Below, one piece after another: positions 41,231 through 57,100 of a stretch of DNA of 64,000 nt (position 1 is the stretch's first letter; every line of letters begins with the position of its first letter). Both the position numbers and the translations under genes were made by a program. The DNA is from Trissonchulus latispiculum (lineage: Eukaryota > Nematoda > Enoplea > Enoplida > Ironidae), in assembly GCA_030248195.1 (NCBI GenBank), contig JASAND010016576.1, positions 1 through 64,000 of the forward strand. The letters run 5' to 3'. The notes beneath the pieces were generated by a model. The model saw nothing but the letters and a program-made list of their open reading frames with translations, had not been told where the DNA came from and did not search any database.

Positions 41231-41282
<52 letters not shown>
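41230..41282. repeat. (AAT)n microsatellite
   Basis: About 17 uninterrupted ATA/AAT units, shortly before the first visible exon of gene A. Confidence 0.95.
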
Positions 41283-41435
41283 TTAAATATAATTTAGCAT
41301 GAATATTAAATTATTATTTTACTGTTATGTTTAGGAATCCAACAAAAATGTGTTTGAGTGCAATCCGTACTTAATCAAAATTAATGACATCAAAAGGATT
41401 GAAGTGAAATGAAATGAGAAAGCCGACAGTATCAG

Positions 41436-41587
41436 TACATGGGTTAAATAGAGCTCTGCGCGCCAGAACTATTCATGGAGTTGCATACTGGTCCTTGGTT
41501 TTCGCTAGTGCAATGGCATGTGGCCTAATTTATGCAAAGCACGTTTTGAAATCCTACTTACGATACGACGTAGATGTCAGTGTAAAG
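41436..41587 (+). CDS. Gene A, N-terminal exon with HG motif and TM1
   Basis: Reads VHGLNRALRARTIHGVAYWS, then a hydrophobic segment (LVFASAMACGLIYA) and LKSYLRYDVDVSVK before a GTAACT donor at 41588. The His-Gly pair before TM1 is the conserved gating motif of DEG/ENaC channels. The frame is open back to an ATG at 41414, so this could be the first coding exon, or an acceptor at 41434-41435 may be used. Confidence 0.8.
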
Positions 41588-44500
41588 GTAACTTTTAATT
41601 GGATTGGAGCAGATACTAATTTTCCGGTCACAGGTGCTGAAGTGACAATTCCATTTCTTACAATTTTAGTACAGTTTAGTTCCGCTCCAGTTAGCACACG
41701 CCTGTTAGGAGTGGTGTCAGTAGTATTTCGTGAAACTTAACTGGGCAGCATGACCGACTTAGAATAACTGTCCAGAATGCTGGATCCAGAATAATAGTAA
41801 TTACCAGCAAAGGGGAAAGTGCGCTATATGCTGGCAACGGTTAGTCTGGTCCAGCTCAGCCACATATGTTGGGCAAGCAAACAGCAAATAAGTTACATGT
41901 CAGTAGCTGGCTTTGAATGCAGTATAGACTTCAAATCATCCGAAATTTTTACTGACCAGCGTTGTCTGCATTCAATTTTTCTGAATACTTAGATGCATAG
42001 TAAATAAATGTAGTGTACTTAGCTTACGATTAGAAGTCCGTAGGTTGACTGGTCTGTTTCAGACCATGTTTGAACACTCTGTTTTTAAAAATAGGAAAAC
42101 ATAACAAGAATGTTAAATGTCAAACTAAAAATAAAAAGGCACCTATCGTCGCATTAAATTATGGATAAATTTAGGAAAAACTTCCAAAGATTAACAACAG
42201 TGCTCATTCATACTGTTTTGTGTCATAATTGGTAGATTATTTTGAACTGACTGAACACAAACAAAAATTACCAAACAAGCCTAATTTTCAGCAACCTAAT
42301 CAACATGGATGTTGTTGCACGGATAACCGCTATTGCACCAAAAGCAGCCACCGAAGCTGCTATGGGTTTGTCCAGGAGTATTTGGAAAAGAAAAGCAAAA
42401 AGAATAATGTTGTGGTGGTAGGATTACCGGAGCCTAAAGCCGACGAGCCTCTAGAGCGCACAAAGCCGATTCAGATAAGATTGGTCTGTACTGCGATACT
42501 ATGGGCATCCCACGCACGGCCGTCGTGTCCACGTTTAGGGAGGGTAGAGTTCCTGGTAAACGCATCCTTAAGGTCTGTTTTCAGGACAGATACGTTGCGG
42601 AAAGGAATATATTTTTGGCTGGTGCTACTAAGTTGTTGCAGTCTGATAAAGACTGCAAGTATCAAACGTTTAGACCTTTTGCCCGGCCAGACTTGACAGA
42701 AAGGGAAAGGGAAGCTGATCGGAAACTTAGACAGGAACTTTTTGCAAGAACGGAACGAGAAGACAAGGACTTGATAATTAGGGGTGGCCGTATCATCGAA
42801 AGACCACAATCTCAAACTTCCCAGCCCCAGCCGCAACCAAACCCTCGCCAGGAAAACGGTCCAGCTCCAACCAATGCTCCGACAGATTGATTTTGTATCC
42901 TTTTATACTGTTGAACGCTAGAAGTATTTGTAATAAAATAAATGATTTATGTTACCTAGTGGACAGCAATAGAGATAATATCGTATTCGTATGTGTCACT
43001 AAATCGTGGTTAAACTGCAACTATAGTGATGTCATGTTAGATACTGTATTACTTACACATGATGTTATTAGAGCTGATAGAGATTCTAAGCGGACTGTGG
43101 GCGGTGGGGTGCTGCTTTTACTGCCAAAATTGATGAAATATAAAATTTTGGAAACCGTGTCAACCGAATATTTTGAAGCGTTATTTTGCGACTTGTATGT
43201 TAATTGCAAAGAAGCTTTTAGGCTATACTTATTTATAGGTCCCCTCTACAGACAAAAGACTGTCTACCAGTGCACTAATCTCAAAATTGCAAGAATATTG
43301 TAATTCAAGATTAATTACTTTCGTGGTTGGCGACTTTAACTATCCTTTTATTAATTAGAATGATGCAGATGATATGCCAAGGATTGAAAATGAATTTTTT
43401 GTATCCATGATGGAGATGGGTTTCAAACAGTGCATGAATGAGCCTACTCATGACAAAGGAAATATCTTAGATCAAATTTATACCAATGATATCAACTGTA
43501 TCGCAGATTTAAATTGCTCCTTACCAACATTAGCGAGTGATCATCTTCAAGTTCATGGAAAATTTGGACCTTTTTCGAGTTCAAATCTAGCCCCAAAACT
43601 TGTTTTTATAATTTTCATAAAGCAAATTTTTTTTCACGTAGTGCCACACCCCAATCGCTTTCGCTTGTAGGGGTAGTGCCAGACCCAATTTTGTCTAACT
43701 GAGTGGGAGTAGGGCCTAGATCTGGCACTGAATAATTGCTGCATGCAATTATCCGAGGCGTCATCAAGGGTACTGCCGGGGCAGAAGTGACCACGCTGCT
43801 TCTATCGCATCGTGTTCACCCGTTGGCTCCATCCCGTAGGGGTTTCCCCCCAAAGGCGGCCAACTCCTTGCAAATCTCGGACAATACAATTAGTAATTAA
43901 ACCTGGGGGGATAAAAGGAAATACATGGTAGTCTATCTTCTGAACTGTTGCCGGCTGGCCACAGAAAACTTTGATTGTTTTGAAGAAATTTTCAGAATTT
44001 TATACAGCGTTATTTTAGCTCTTTTGCTGGATCGTGCAGCAATAGCCATATCAGCTACGAAGTTTTCGAAACATTGCTCGGAAATAGCTGAAATAGGTTT
44101 TAAACGGGTTAATCTGCTTTTTTTCTGCTTTTCATTCAAAAAATGTAAGTTTTCTTTTGAAGCTATATAAAACTTATGTTAGACCTAAATTGGAATATTG
44201 TTCAGAAGTTTGGTCACCGCATTTATTAAAGGATATTGATTTGATTGAAAACGTGCAAAGGCGGTTTACCAAAAGATTGCCGGGTTTTACAAACCTCTCA
44301 TATACTGATCGATTAATTAAATTGAAATTGCCGTCGCTTGAAGAACGACGTATTGTCCGAGACTTGGTGATGATATATAAGATACTCCATGGCTTAGTTG
44401 AACTTGATGTGAATTTGTTTTTCGAGATTAATATGTATCAAGGTACTACAGGTACTTGGAAACGACTTGTGAAAAGAAATAACATTGATTCTCGTTAAAG

Positions 44501-47500
44501 TATTTTTTACTAATAGAATGGTTCCAATATGGAATTCGCTAGACCCTTTCGTTGTTGCAGTGGAAACGTTATCAGGTTTTAAAAACCGCCTCGCTACTGT
44601 TTCACTTTTTCAATTTGTAAGGGGTAGGGGATTAGTAGTCGGATAATCAGCCCACCCCACGCTTTTCCAATCTCTGTGATTATTGTATGTAACTAGTTGG
44701 TTTGAGAATCTGTGAATGTAAACGATACTAGACTGCTCTAATTTTTGAAATGTTGTGTTGGTTGGAATAAATCAATAGTAGTAGTAGTAGTAAAAAACAG
44801 AAAATGCTCCGCATTCAAAATTTTGAGACTAGTCCTAAACAGGGCCAATGTCATCAAAATCATATAACAGGTTAAATTGGTAAGTTAAATTACTCGTCTA
44901 TCCTTAGCATGCGGATTTAACGCACGTCTTACGTCGTGTAGCTCAACCCGGATTCAGACATTCACAATTTCAGCCCCAGGAGTGATGTCACCCAAACCGC
45001 TTGGTTATCTTTCATTGTTGACTCGCTTGATTCGCCTTCAGCTGTAGGTCAACATTACTTCGGAGCAATGTATGAAACTTTATTTTAATATTTTTAAAAA
45101 GGCCAAGCATAGTGCTCAGCCACTGTATCAGTTTTCCTATCAGTATAAAAAACCATAGCCTATTGGAATTCAGATTTCTTATGAACACACGAAGACCTTA
45201 GTCTGGAATTGTTTAGACAATCATGATTTGAAGAAATTTAAGTCTTCGTTATCTCTACAGTCATACCGCCATTGTATTAAACTCAAACTCAAGTATCGAC
45301 AAGCACGAATGAGTGCTTTGGAGTCTATTACGAATAACAATAACATTTTTAAAGTTTAAAGTTTCATTACAATCACTGATCTTGATTTCAAAATGAAAAC
45401 AGCTTAAGATTAAGAAAACAAATGTAAACTAGAGCAAAACTTTTTTCTATATTTAGAAGGAGGAGGATCGGATTAGAGGAGGGGGTAAACCGGCGCCCAT
45501 AAAAAACGGGAAATCCGGATCCTGGGGGAGGGGGGAGGTGAGAGACCCCTTTGGGGAAGGGTGAGGTCATGTGAACACCTCCCAAGCCCCTCAAGCACAT
45601 GTATCAGGAGGAGGTCAAAGCTTTAGGACAAACTACAATGACCTTTGTGTATACCAAACCTCTTGTGAAAACAATTTTGCTTAAATCAAGTTTTCTCAGT
45701 TATAGTTTGTAGATTATCGCCTATGTATGTATGTTTCTTCAACCCTTCCTTATGTAAAAACAGCTATTCTATGTGTTATCAAGACTACATTATGAACCAA
45801 AGATGCGAATCCTTTACTAAATCAGAAAGTGCTAAATTTTTCTAAATCGGAGGGGAGAACAAACAATGTTGTCCTTTTGTAGTTACAGATAAAAAATTTT
45901 CATAATTTCATCAAGTCGATTTTATCACCAGTATTTTGAAAATATGCTAAGCTTTAAGGTGAGCAAGTTAATATGGGATTTATTAATTTTTCTTGGCTTC
46001 ATTTCTACAACTGCTTCGCCGGTGAAATGACAGTCGCGTCAAAATTAGTGTCTATTGTGGTTTATAAAAACAGAACTTCCAATTCATGCATTATCTGGAT
46101 CTGTTAATCCTACTAAATTCCTTTTTCTAGATTGATGGTTCTGATGGAGTGCCGTTTCCAACCGTGTCTATTTGTAATCTAAATCCGTTCCGGAAAGACA
46201 AAGTCAACAGCAACAGTGAAATTGCCGCCTTTGTAAGCAGTCGATTACAATTAAGCTACTCAATTTCGTTATCGCACCAACCCATTATTCTGTAAAAGTA
46301 AACCTCAGTTTGCGAGCGGCTGTGTATTGCTCTAGCCCTCGCGTCCTACTTTATCGATTAGTTTCGAATTTCTGTACTAACGTTTTCTTTCATTTTCTAA
46401 CAAAGTTATTATCATCTTTCCTTATGGCCCCTCCAACGAAGAAATCAGTTTCGAAACCGTGTTTTTGTGGCCGTCAGGACCATAAAGCTATGGTTCAGTG
46501 TGGTGTTTGTGAGAATTTCATCCATTATGAGTGTATGCTTATTTCTCCATTGGATTTAAGTTTAGTGATAAACGATAAAAATTCCTAGATGTGCTATCCA
46601 AAGCTCACTCCGCAAAAGATTAGTACCCTTACTGCCGCAAGTGTGCACAACCGCTTATTTTTTGACGTGGCAACTCCTGCTAAATCGAATGACGAGATCC
46701 CGACCAAAATTAGTGACTCGCAGTTTGAACATTTAATTAGGGTTGTGACGAAAGCTGCTGTGGAAGCAGCAGTTTCCGCATCAACCAATATTGTGAATGA
46801 AATGCTAGAAAAGTGGCATAAAAGAAATAACTTGGTGGCTGTTGGTATTCCCGAATCAGGCAAAACGGATGCGGAACAGATGGACTAAGGGTCTGGTGAG
46901 CGCTTATTGCGAAACATTGGGTATTCCGACTGATTCTATTGCTTCAGTTTTCCGCGATGGCAAGAAATTTCCGTCCAAGGGGAGAATTTTAAAAATCTGT
47001 TTTCATGACCGGTGCGTTTATGAACGGGAATGTTTTTGTCTAAAGGGACGGAATTACTGCAAGGGGATGAAAGTATTAAAATTGGAGATTTTAATCCTTT
47101 CATCCGTCCGGATATGACTGCTAAGGAAAGACATGTTAATTATGGTTTACGACAGGAGATTCGAAGACTTGCTGCTGCGGGTGAAAAGGGATTAAAGATT
47201 TGAAACGGGCGAATTGTCAAGGTTCCTATAACGGGGAAAGAACGCGACGACTCAAACCCACCTGATGGTAGTCCTGATGTCCCGGAAAACCAGTAAACTC
47301 CAGCCAACAGTACGCTAACTTTTGTATTACTTTTTGTCTTTTCAATGCTAGAGGACTATGTAAAAAAACTGTAAATTTGCAGTATCTGACTGATACGTGT
47401 CCAAAGGGGATTTTTGTAATAACCGAAACGTTTTTTTATGTAAATTTTGTTGATGCTAATCTGAGTTTCTTAAAACAACACAACAGTTTTAAAGCAGATG

Positions 47501-50500
47501 ATAGCGTTAGGGTTGCTCGGGAAGGAGGAGTAATGCTGCTACTGCCTGTGCAATTTCAGGGTTATTCTGTTGTAGCAAGATCTTGCAACTTTTACGAATT
47601 GTTGGTGGTGACAGTGTATTATGCTAATACTATGTTAGCTCAGATATGGGTAATTTACCGAACCCCTAGAACAGATAGATTTGATTCAGTTAATGCATTT
47701 AAGCAAGATTTTTTGTCGATAGATAAGCCAAGGAATGCTCCTATTTATGTAATGGGTGATTTTAATTTACCTAACATTCTATGGAATAGTAACACTGTAC
47801 CTACAAATGCGGTTGATCGATTGTTCTATGACACAATGCTTGAAAGTGGTTTTTGTCAGTATGCTAATGAACCGACTCACGTGGCTGGAAATGTACTTGA
47901 CTTAGTATTTTGTAATGATGATGCATTTATTACTGAAATATCGGTCGGGTCCCCTTTTGGAACCTCTGATCATTATGAAATTAGTGGAGATCTGGGTCCT
48001 TTTTGCTCTGATAAAGCATATAACTTCAGAAAAGCTAATTTAGAAGCAATTGCACAATTTATAAATATACTATAAATTGGGATACAATGTTGGATTTAGA
48101 AGGCACTGTTGAAAACTACTGGTCCATTTTTAAAGCTAAATTGCATGAGTGTTTTCACCGATTTGTTCCTCTGCGGAAAGATGGTAACCAAAAATGTAAA
48201 TATTCCGATGAAACAATTAGAGCTCATAAACTGCAAATGAAGCTTCATAAAAGGTTTAAAAAATTTCCCTCTGTCAAGAACAAAGTAATTTGGATGAATT
48301 CGGCTCGAAAATCAAGAAAAATGAAGAAAAATGATTTACTTCGAGCAGAAAAGCTAATCGAGCAGAAAAGCTTCTACTTGAATCAAATAATGATCGAGTA
48401 TTTTGGTCCTACCTCAAATCTAAACTAACTCCAGTATCTTCCGTCCAAGTCTTAAAATCTGAGAATGTACTTCTAAGTGAAGATAGTGAAAAAGCTAAAG
48501 CACTTAACGGTGGCTGGCCCCTCCACCACGGTTGTAGTCATCATTCGAGGTGACACTCCTGGCTCAAGGGCTGTGTATCCCGGGATGAGCACCGGCACCC
48601 TAGACCTTGACAGGGGTAGGAGAATTCTCCGGGGGTTACCTTTACCTTTTTACTTAACGACTATTTTGTGTCAATGTTTACGCAAGATGATAATAATGAT
48701 TTTGAATCCGCCTCTAAAACGGAAGAAATTCTATATAGTTGCATTTTTGAAGCTGACATGGTATTTAAATACTTAACTTTAAACACTTACAAAAATTAAA
48801 GCCAAAATTAAGTTATGGTGTGGATGGTATTCCCCAGTGTTTTCTAGTGAAGTTTGCTAGACATTTAGCCCATCCGTTGTCAGTGATTTTTACACGTTGT
48901 TTTGAATCTGCTAGTATTCCATTAGAGTGGAAGTGTGCTGAAATTGTGCCAATTCACAAGAAAGGAAGTAAATGCAATGTTGGCATTTACAGACCAATAA
49001 GTCTGTTATGTAGTTGTTCGAAGGTGATGGAATCTATAGTTGATGAGGCTTTGTCATTGTTTTTATCAGTTTATGTGCTTATATCAAGCAATCAGCATGG
49101 ATTTAGGCTCAAGTGTTTAAGTCAACTACTTCAAACAATTAATTAATGGACTAAAGCTGTAGATGAAAGACTATTTGTGGATGTTTTATATTTAGACATT
49201 GCAAAAGCTTTTGACTCGGTATCTCATTCTAAACTACTTGTAAAACTTAAACGTTATGGGACATCCGGTAAACTTTTTCAGTGGTTTCAAAATTATTTGC
49301 ACGAAAGAACCCAGTTTGTTCAAATCAATCAATCCAAATCTACTGTTAAAACTGTTACTTCTGGCGTTCCGAAAGGCAGTATTCTCGGCCCACGCTTGTT
49401 TACCATTTTTATGAATGATATAGAAGAATGTTTATACCTCATGTCTGCAAAAATTTATGCTGATGACACTAAGTTTTATGTAGCATATACTGATCATATT
49501 GTTTGTGATGCAATTCAAGCAGATATTAACAACATAAGCGCGTGGCTATCAAACACCAGTTAAAAATTGCTTTTGAAAAGTCGAGTATAGTCCATTTTGG
49601 TCATAATAATCCAAATCATTCTTATTTCTTTGGAAATTTAGAAATTTCCGCTGCTACTGTTGTTAAGGATTTTGGACTGACAATAACTTGCTCCTGAAAG
49701 TCTTCCTGTCATTGTGTCGGTGTTGCCAAAGTTTGCTATCAAATGGTGAACTTATTATTCCGAAACTTTTGCTCAACCTCAGCAAAATTTTTAGTAAAAT
49801 TGTATACTACGTATGTTCGATCTAGGCTAGAGTATGCTAGTGAAGTATGAAACCCATAAAGATATAGAGATTATTGAAAAAGTACAAAGATACTTTACAT
49901 GAAGAATTCCTGGATATGGTCAATATGATTATGCAGAGAGATTAGCTCGCTTAAACTTGGAAACATTGGTGAGTAGAAGAGTACGCCGTGACCTGATTAT
50001 GGTTCATAAGATATTGTATATACTTATTGATTTGAACTGGGAAGTTTTTTAGATTCTCTTATGTTGACGTGACTAGAGGCCACAGTCTGAAATTAACAAA
50101 CACTCACAGTCGTTTAGATATTAAAAAACATTTCTTTTGCGAAAGAGTAACAAAATTCTGGAACAGTTTGCCGGAAAAAGTAGTATTGTCCTCATCTCTA
50201 ACGGAATTTAAATGCCGTCTCGCTTATATAAAGGTCAAGGGGATCGGGTACTTGCAGTCGATGTTCGGCCCATCCTGAATCCCCACTAGCCTATAACATG
50301 ACTGAAACAGTTTTATTGTTATCGTATTGATTCTGCTAGTATGATATTAACCTTATTCGTCAGTATTAACTATGTAGCAATGTTGGCTGGTTAATATGAA
50401 ATCGTATCGTATCGTATCAGTACACATGGAGGATGAAAACTATAAAAGGCAAAAAATTAGTCACACTTCCAAAGTGTAAGCGTCCATTGACTCTGTGCCG

Positions 50501-53500
50501 AATCCTGACTTTTACGCTGGTTACTTCCTGAAGAAGTATCAACTTTTACTTTGCAAGCCTAAAATTGAAAAAGAAAGAAACTATGAGAAACTTTTTTACC
50601 TTATGGAAATTTATTTAGTAATGAATTTCGTTCATTTATTTTTGAGCGGCAAATCCCTTCAAAAAATCCAGGTCCAGGCGCAAGCACTGTCAAAAGTTTC
50701 GTGGGATAAGCCCCCCGATGACCCGAACTTATCTTAGTGTCAGTTTTCATCTTATCTCAGTTTTCATGTTTCTTCTGACATGAAATCAACTATGCATAGT
50801 CAACAATGCTCGAAAATCAAATTGTTTCCTGTGAATAATACAATGAAATTCCAAACTAGAGAAAGAGGTTTTATACCGAAGATATTTACTGTGTGGGATG
50901 TCACACACTGAGTGACTGATGTAAGGTGGAATGATGTATGTATGGAAACGAAATGAGTAATATTTTCTACTTGAAGTGCGAAGTGATCTAAATTATTGAA
51001 CGACAAACAATTTTCGAGTTTATGCTAAATTATTGTTGAAATTATGGAAATGGAACTAATTTCTTTTATTTTATTTTATTTCTTTTATTTCTTTTACCGT
51101 TAGCGAGCAGAGCATAGTTTTTGCTCTGCTAACGTAGAGTGTGCCTAGTTGCACACTCTTATATTATGTACTCTTGGTTTCATGCAAGTAAAAGGACTGT
51201 TGAGCTAGTTTTTGTTAGAAATTAAGCCTGAAATTAGTATGTGGATACGGGATCCAATACCCATAATATGGGTATCTATCGCAAGCTGACGGCAACATTT
51301 TTAATATCGTAATTGATCTAAGTCCAGCCAACGCATACAATTTTTGGGATCTCCAAAGTCCAGAACCCTCAAAATCTCAAGCAAAAACTTGAAACTAGAT
51401 AATAGATAATTAGAATCTTTAAGAAAAAATTAAGAAACCACAAGAACGTCCATCAAAATTGAAACTAGGTATACGTAGTTACTAGTTACGTATCAAATTT
51501 CAAAAGTCAAGATCTTTCATCAAAACATTATCACGTATTCAAACTCTACATAACATTAAAATCTCCTAGAACCCTAAGAATAACCGTGAAAATAAAAGCT
51601 CCACGAAAACAATTGGTAGATAAAGTCCATCAAGAAGTAACCTTTATCTTGGCATGGGCCATTAAGTCTGCGGGAATTGAGGTACTGTTGTAGCTTCACC
51701 TAAGCCACTACCGCCAGGAACATCTTGGCACTCCCGGTAAGTTACCCAGGGTGATAGCAATTAGAAGTAGAGTGCTAGAGTTATCTTGAACTCCGACTGT
51801 AATGATATAATGCGGTCATGCCACAGAAATTGGACACGAGTCTATGGAAAATAAGAAACCACTAGGCTACCACATGTTGCTCCACGAGTTATTTTTCACA
51901 TTGCAATCCTTTCAGCACTCAGCCTATGCAGAGATAATGGCTTCATTATTAAAACAACGCGAAAATGCTGCAAATCAAAAGCTGAAGAGACAAGCAGACG
52001 GTAATAGTTTAATTAATCACGGTTAGTCACTAAATTCTCGGAATTCACTAAAGCCAGATTTAACTCTAAACATTTTTGAGAATTCCAAGAAGAGGGTGCA
52101 TTCCTGATCGTTGACTTTCGTGCCAACGGTGTTCTGCTTATCAACAGCATAAAATTAAGAGCCATTCTTGGGAGGTATTGAAGGCATTTTTAAGATCCGG
52201 AAAATTCTGTTTGGTTAATACCAGGAATTGAGTACAATTTCAAGAGCTAATCCTATTACAACAGTTGTTCAGTGAGTTAAGAACTCTCGAATGATATTTA
52301 TGCTGTGGCAGTTTCAGAAGTTTTGAAACTCCGAAATTCCCATAACTGGGTGCATTTTCGTGAAAAGCTTGTAAGAGCAAAAATGTGCTGCTGGACTAGC
52401 TCTGTATTTGATCGTGAAAATAATACTTTGATTGCAATAAAATTTCGCGAAAAACTTAATATTATATATTTTTCATAAATGATTCTCGATATTCATAATC
52501 GTTCTGGATTTTTAAAATCTCGACTTCCTGACGATTCTAGAAATATACTTTATGGGAGCTCGCTCTAAAAGTTAATTTGCTATAAACGGTCAAATTTTGT
52601 AAAAAGGTTTTGGTTGTACAATGGTTTTATCTTCCCTGTCTTCGATTGCTCGACACACAGATACTAGCGCTAAAATGTCCATTCAGATAAATTTTTCTGC
52701 CTGCTTACTTGTGTTGTAAGTTATTTTCAATTTAGCTTATAACGCCGACGTCCGCAATCAAAGCAGGAAGCGACATCGACGCCAATATAAATCTCAAGTT
52801 GAATACAACGGGTACTTGTACACATTGAGTATGGAAGGTCAGAGCTGCAGCGAGGCTTGTGCCTTAATAGACAGTACCTGCGATTTCACAGACACGACAG
52901 TAATCGATTCAGACAACTTCATAGACAAAGTTGTCGACCAACTGACATACTGTTCATCTTACAAGAAAAACTGTGGAAATCCCGACTGTCCCTATTATAA
53001 TCCATCAAATCAGTTCTGCTACCCTAATCATAAGAAAAAGATAAGGTTAGAAATAGCATTCCTATTGCATATTAATTCTAAAGTGCATACACACGATAGT
53101 GATAGCTTGGTGTAGTCATCTTAGAAGACGTCATAGTCTTTTCTGAATATGCTCACTTTCTCTCTTTAGCGCCACCATAGATTATGCTCATCCAATCAGG
53201 TGTTGAGGTTGTGTTTTGTAGAAAGATAAGGATAGATTGTGATATTTAAGATAGAACCAACCAAACAATTGCGTGAAAGTAAGAAGCAAAAGCCTCCGGG
53301 ATACAGAAACTAAGAGATGTCCTAACGTTTTCTTTCATTATATGTAATTATGCGAAAAATGGCGGACATTTTGGGATCACAAGAAGAGCAAATACCTTGT
53401 TCGAACTAAGAAGCCTTCCAATAAATAAATAAACAGAACTATAAGTTTGTTGTAATAGACTGTAGACTGTTTGCAATTATTGAACTTCAAAATTTAAATT

Positions 53501-54070
53501 AGTGGGAAAAAGTGAAAATCTAAAAACCTTATAATTTCAAACAAAGACCAACAGAATAACACCAGACCATAGCACTTAAAAGATAGTAAAAGCCCACTTA
53601 TTTTCCTTTACTGTCTGTTTCAGTTGTACGAATGTTGCAATGTCGTTCAACAGATTTTGCCAGTGCAAAGGTTAGTGTAGCCAATGCTCATACGATGAGC
53701 ACAAGCGTAATTGAGTAAGTAAGTAAGCGAAGGAACGACAGTCCATTTGGAGATGTGGCGACCACATATGGTTGATGGTAAACTGGGGACTGGTGAGAGA
53801 TTGATGGTGAGAATTAAGGTAGATAAATTTCAAAAATAAACAATAATCAAAATTAAGTTTTATGAAAACCAAAAACGTTCATTTGCAAGTATTCGTTTAA
53901 ATTAACAACGCGTTTACTTAGATTTTTAAGTTTAAGCATTCAATCTTTGAAGTGGATATGGAACATGCGCAACTCAGATTTATCGCATCACAGCAACAAA
54001 TGCAGCCAATTATTGACGATGTAATTTAATCATGTGAAATATTTAATGACAATAAGAATAATAATAATGA

Positions 54071-54111
<41 letters not shown>

Positions 54112-55620
54112 GTTTTAGAAATAGTAAACGAACGTACAAATCAAACCTATGTTAAACTGTTTTATTCGCAAACTATTCAGAAATAAACTCTAGCCTAATC
54201 TAATCATGTGAACTATTTTTAACAATAATAATAATAATAATAATAAATATCTTGCCATTGCAAAATGTTGGAACAAGCTTTAATTCAACTAATAATCAAT
54301 CAGGTTAAAAATATTAAGTACTGTTTGAGTTTTACCACAAATAGTCTCCGTGCCTGCTGTATTTTAGCAATCGAAGGAACGATTGAAAGCAGTGCTCCGT
54401 CAGCTGGACACAAAACTACATCTGAATTACTGTATACATTTGAGTCATCATTAGCCATATCAAAACTACTGTCACTTACTTCAGAAATGCCCACACAATT
54501 GTCAACACTGACACTATACACAAATTCATTGCCGACACTTCTTTCGTCACAAGTATTGAGCACTCATCACGCCTCATCATCAGCCGTATCATATATATCT
54601 TCGGCATCACATTCTTTATCAATCTCATTCTCAACATCACCATATATATTGTCATTATCGGAATCATCATTACCATCGTCACTACTACTATCATCATCGT
54701 CATCACCGCCATCGCCTCCAGTATCACCATTTTCGTCATCATCATCATCATCATCATCATCATCACAATCATCAACAACATCATCACCACCAACAACAAC
54801 AACATCAACATCATCACAATTATTCTCATTTTCATCACTACCATCATCATCACTATCGTCATTGCGATGGTCGTCATCATTGTCATCATCATCATCATCA
54901 TCATCATCATCGTCATCGTCATCGTCATCGTCATCATCCCCACTGTCATCGCCATCATCGCCAACACCGTCATCATCATCATCGCTATCCCCTTCAGCAT
55001 CAACAACATCAACATCATCACCATCATCAACAACATCATCACCAACAACAACATCAACATCATCAGTATTATTATCATTTTCATCATTACCATCATCATC
55101 ACCATCGTCATTGCGATGGTCGTCGTCATCATTATCATCATCATCATCATCATCATCAGCATCATCATCGTCATCGTCATCATCCCCACTATCATCGTCA
55201 TCATCGCCAATATCGTCATCATCACCATCGCCATCCCAGTCAGCATCAATAACATCATCATCACCAACAACAACAACATCATCATCATTATCATCATCAT
55301 CTGCATCATCGTCGTCCTTACCATCATCGTCGACATCACCAACGTCCGTAAAGTCCTTTCCATCATCTCATTCCGCGTCATTGTTATCATCTCTCTTCGT
55401 AGCTTCATCAACTTCTTCTGTATTTTCAGCATCATTATCATCATCGTCAGCAATATCATCATCACAACCAACAACCTCAACATCATCATCATTATCACCA
55501 TCTTCATCATTATCGTCAGCAGCATCATCAACATCATCATCACCAACATCAACATTATCATCATTATTATCACTTTCATCATTACCATCATCATCACCAT
55601 CGTCATTACGATGGTCGTCG

Positions 55621-55676
<56 letters not shown>

Positions 55677-57066
55677 GCCATCCCAGTCAGCATCGACAAC
55701 ATCATCATCACCAACAGCAACATCATCATCATTATCATCATCATCTGCATCATTGCTATCATCATCACCATCGTCGTCCCTACCATCATCGTCGACATCA
55801 CCAACGTCCTTAAAGTCCTTTCCATCATTTCGTTCCTTGTCATTATTATCATCATTCATACCTTCATCAACTTCTACTGTATTTTCAGCACCACTGTCAT
55901 CATCGTCAGCAATATCATCATCACAACCAACAACCTCAACATCATCATCATTATCACCATCTTCATCATTATCGCCAGCATCATCATCAACATCATCATC
56001 ACCAACAACAACATCATCATCATCCTCATTATCATCATCTGCATCATTGCTATCATCATCACCATCGTCATCCTTACCATTATTGTCGACATCATCATCG
56101 TCCATAAAGTCATTTCCATCGTCTCATTCCGTGTCATTGTTATCATCTCGCTTCGTAGCTTCATTAACTTCTTCTGTATCTTCAGCATCATCATCATCAT
56201 CAACAACAACAATATCATCATCACCAACAACATCAACATCATCATCCTCATCGTCATCGTCATCAGCCCCACTATCATCGTCACCATCATTGTTTGCATC
56301 GTCATTGTCATCATATTGGCCATCGTCGTCAGTATTAACATCCTCGTCAACATCGACAATATCAACATTATCATTATCATCGTCGTCATCTTCACCCTCT
56401 TCATCACCATCATCATCGCCATCAAAGCTATCGTCGTCAAATTTATTCCGATCATCTCTCTCCTTGTCATTATTATCATCATTCATACCTTCATCAACTT
56501 CTACTGTATTTTCAGCACCACTGTCGTCATTATCATCATCATTATCAACAACAATATTAAATTCATCATCATTGTCATCATCGCCATCATCATCATCATC
56601 ATCATCTTCATCATTATCATTATCACCACCACCGTCATCATCATCATTATCAACAACAACAACAACAACAACAACAACATCTAAATCATCATCATCACCA
56701 CCACCATCAGCTTTGGAACTCAAAACCACAAAACCAACGACAATACTTCTCGCACAGTCTTCGTTTGCATCCTCATTCGCTATATTATTTAGGTCATTAT
56801 CTATTTCAGCAATGACGTCATTATTAGCTTTACCGGCATCGTTGTCATCATTGAGCTCACATTGGTCACGTAGACTAACATCATTGCCCTCATCATCATC
56901 TGCTTGTTCTCTATTATCGTCAACAGTGCTGCTAACAGTTTCATCGCCATCAAATCCATCACCACCAACATCATCATCGTCGTTATCATCAATATCATCA
57001 GTATCATCATCCTTATCATCATCATCATCACCATCATCAATATCATCATCATCATCATCATCATCA

Positions 57067-57100
<34 letters not shown>

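Noticed and set aside
42501..42890. Independent host gene (charged 129-residue frame)
   Set aside because: It aligns in order with ORF1 of the second LINE at 46900-47295 and is followed by a LINE endonuclease, so it is LINE ORF1.
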